NCBI GenBank assembly: GCA_017853915.1
Contig: JAFMIS010000162.1
Span: forward strand, 1-6,070
DNA length: 6,070 bases
From: a bacterium
Lineage (GTDB): Bacteria; Bdellovibrionota_C; UBA2361; OMII01
Direction of reading: 5' to 3'
Position numbers and translations under genes: made by a program. Below are positions 5,768 through 6,070 of this stretch, piece after piece. The notes beneath the pieces were generated by a model, which worked only from the letters and a program-made list of their open reading frames with translations, did no database searches and had not been told where the DNA came from. Each line of letters starts with the position of its first letter. Position 1 is the first letter of the stretch.

Positions 5768-6070
5768 ATGAGAAATATATGCTGGGCTGTAGTGTCTATT
5801 ATACTGGTGTGCTCCGCGGGGTGCTCTCTACGTAAGAACGCCTCTGTGGAAGACGGGGTCTCCGCGCGAGCGTTGACTCCGATGGAGTGGGCGGCGTTAA
5901 GTCGGCCAGGACCTTCTCATAAACTACTTGAGATGTTCGCTGGTGAGTGGGAGAGCGAGATCTCCTTTCGTAGTGGACCTGACGAGGAGCGGCAGGTATC
6001 AGCCGGAACATCGTCGATTCACTGGGTACTTGGAGATAGGTTTCTGCAAGAGGATTTTCAAGGAGAGGCC
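5768..6070 (+). CDS. Probable DUF1579-family exported protein or lipoprotein, 3' end cut by the window
   Basis: Only the first 101 codons are present and the frame is still open at the window end. The product starts MRNICWAVVSIILVCSAGC: a short basic start, a hydrophobic stretch (4-16) and a cysteine at 19 preceded by Ser-Ala-Gly. This resembles a lipoprotein signal, although Ser at -3 is not the preferred Leu/Val/Ile, so plain export by signal peptidase I is also possible. After a linker, residues from about 52 on (HKLLEMFAGEWESEI, then SAGTSSIHWVLGDRFLQEDFQGE) follow the DUF1579 pattern: H-x-x-L-x-x-F-x-G-x-W-x-x-E, a middle xGT, and an LGxRxxxxxxxGE strand. The family has no settled function. 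The gene is divergent from ldcA and may share its regulatory gap. Confidence 0.72.
   Translation, partial: MRNICWAVVSIILVCSAGCSLRKNASVEDGVSARALTPMEWAALSRPGPSHKLLEMFAGEWESEISFRSGPDEERQVSAGTSSIHWVLGDRFLQEDFQGEA

Noticed and set aside
1..6070. Mobile element, CRISPR array, tRNA/rRNA or attachment site near the methyltransferase gene.
   Set aside because: No regularly spaced repeats, terminal inverted repeats, transposase or integrase motifs, or cloverleaf-like sequences were seen on either strand.

Overview
The window carries four complete or nearly complete genes and the start of a fifth. By eye the base composition is moderate (roughly half G+C). The content points to a Gram-negative bacterium: a cytoplasmic LD-carboxypeptidase of murein recycling, a CpaB-type Flp/Tad pilus protein and a lipoprotein-like secretion signal. 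The mix would suit a delta-proteobacterial-type lineage (Myxococcota, Bdellovibrionota and relatives), but that is a guess and nothing here fixes the taxonomy. No rRNA, tRNA, CRISPR array, transposase, insertion sequence or integrase was seen, and no gene-free stretch exceeds 300 bases.

Left part (1-2703, +): one long reading frame, still open at the left edge, encodes an N6-adenine DNA methyltransferase of the PglX/Eco57I-like family, the type used by BREX and, in a related form (DrmMI), by DISARM phage defence. The SAM-binding and NPPY catalytic motifs and the long specificity-side region with family hallmark blocks are intact. The other BREX or DISARM proteins are not in the window. To its right the genes are housekeeping or cell-surface in character, so if there is a defence island it must lie to the left, or this is a stand-alone methyltransferase.

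Middle part (2809-4587, +): an RsmE-family SPOUT rRNA methyltransferase that looks like the diverged paralogue branch rather than the standard one, then a cpaB-like gene with SAF and RcpC/CpaB domains but no other tad/cpa gene beside it. The 132-bp gap before cpaB has a plausible sigma70-type promoter, a small inverted repeat just upstream of it, a 12-bp tandem repeat and a good ribosome binding site, so cpaB is probably its own transcription unit.

Right part (4658-6070): ldcA (LD-carboxypeptidase, peptidase family S66) on the minus strand converges on cpaB. Across a 126-bp divergent gap lies the 5' end of a + strand gene for a probable DUF1579-family exported protein, cut by the window end. 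LdcA and CpaB both concern the cell envelope or surface, but there is no sign that the genes form one pathway. I did not find a convincing new multi-gene system; the most notable items are the isolated PglX-like methyltransferase and the isolated cpaB with its structured upstream region.
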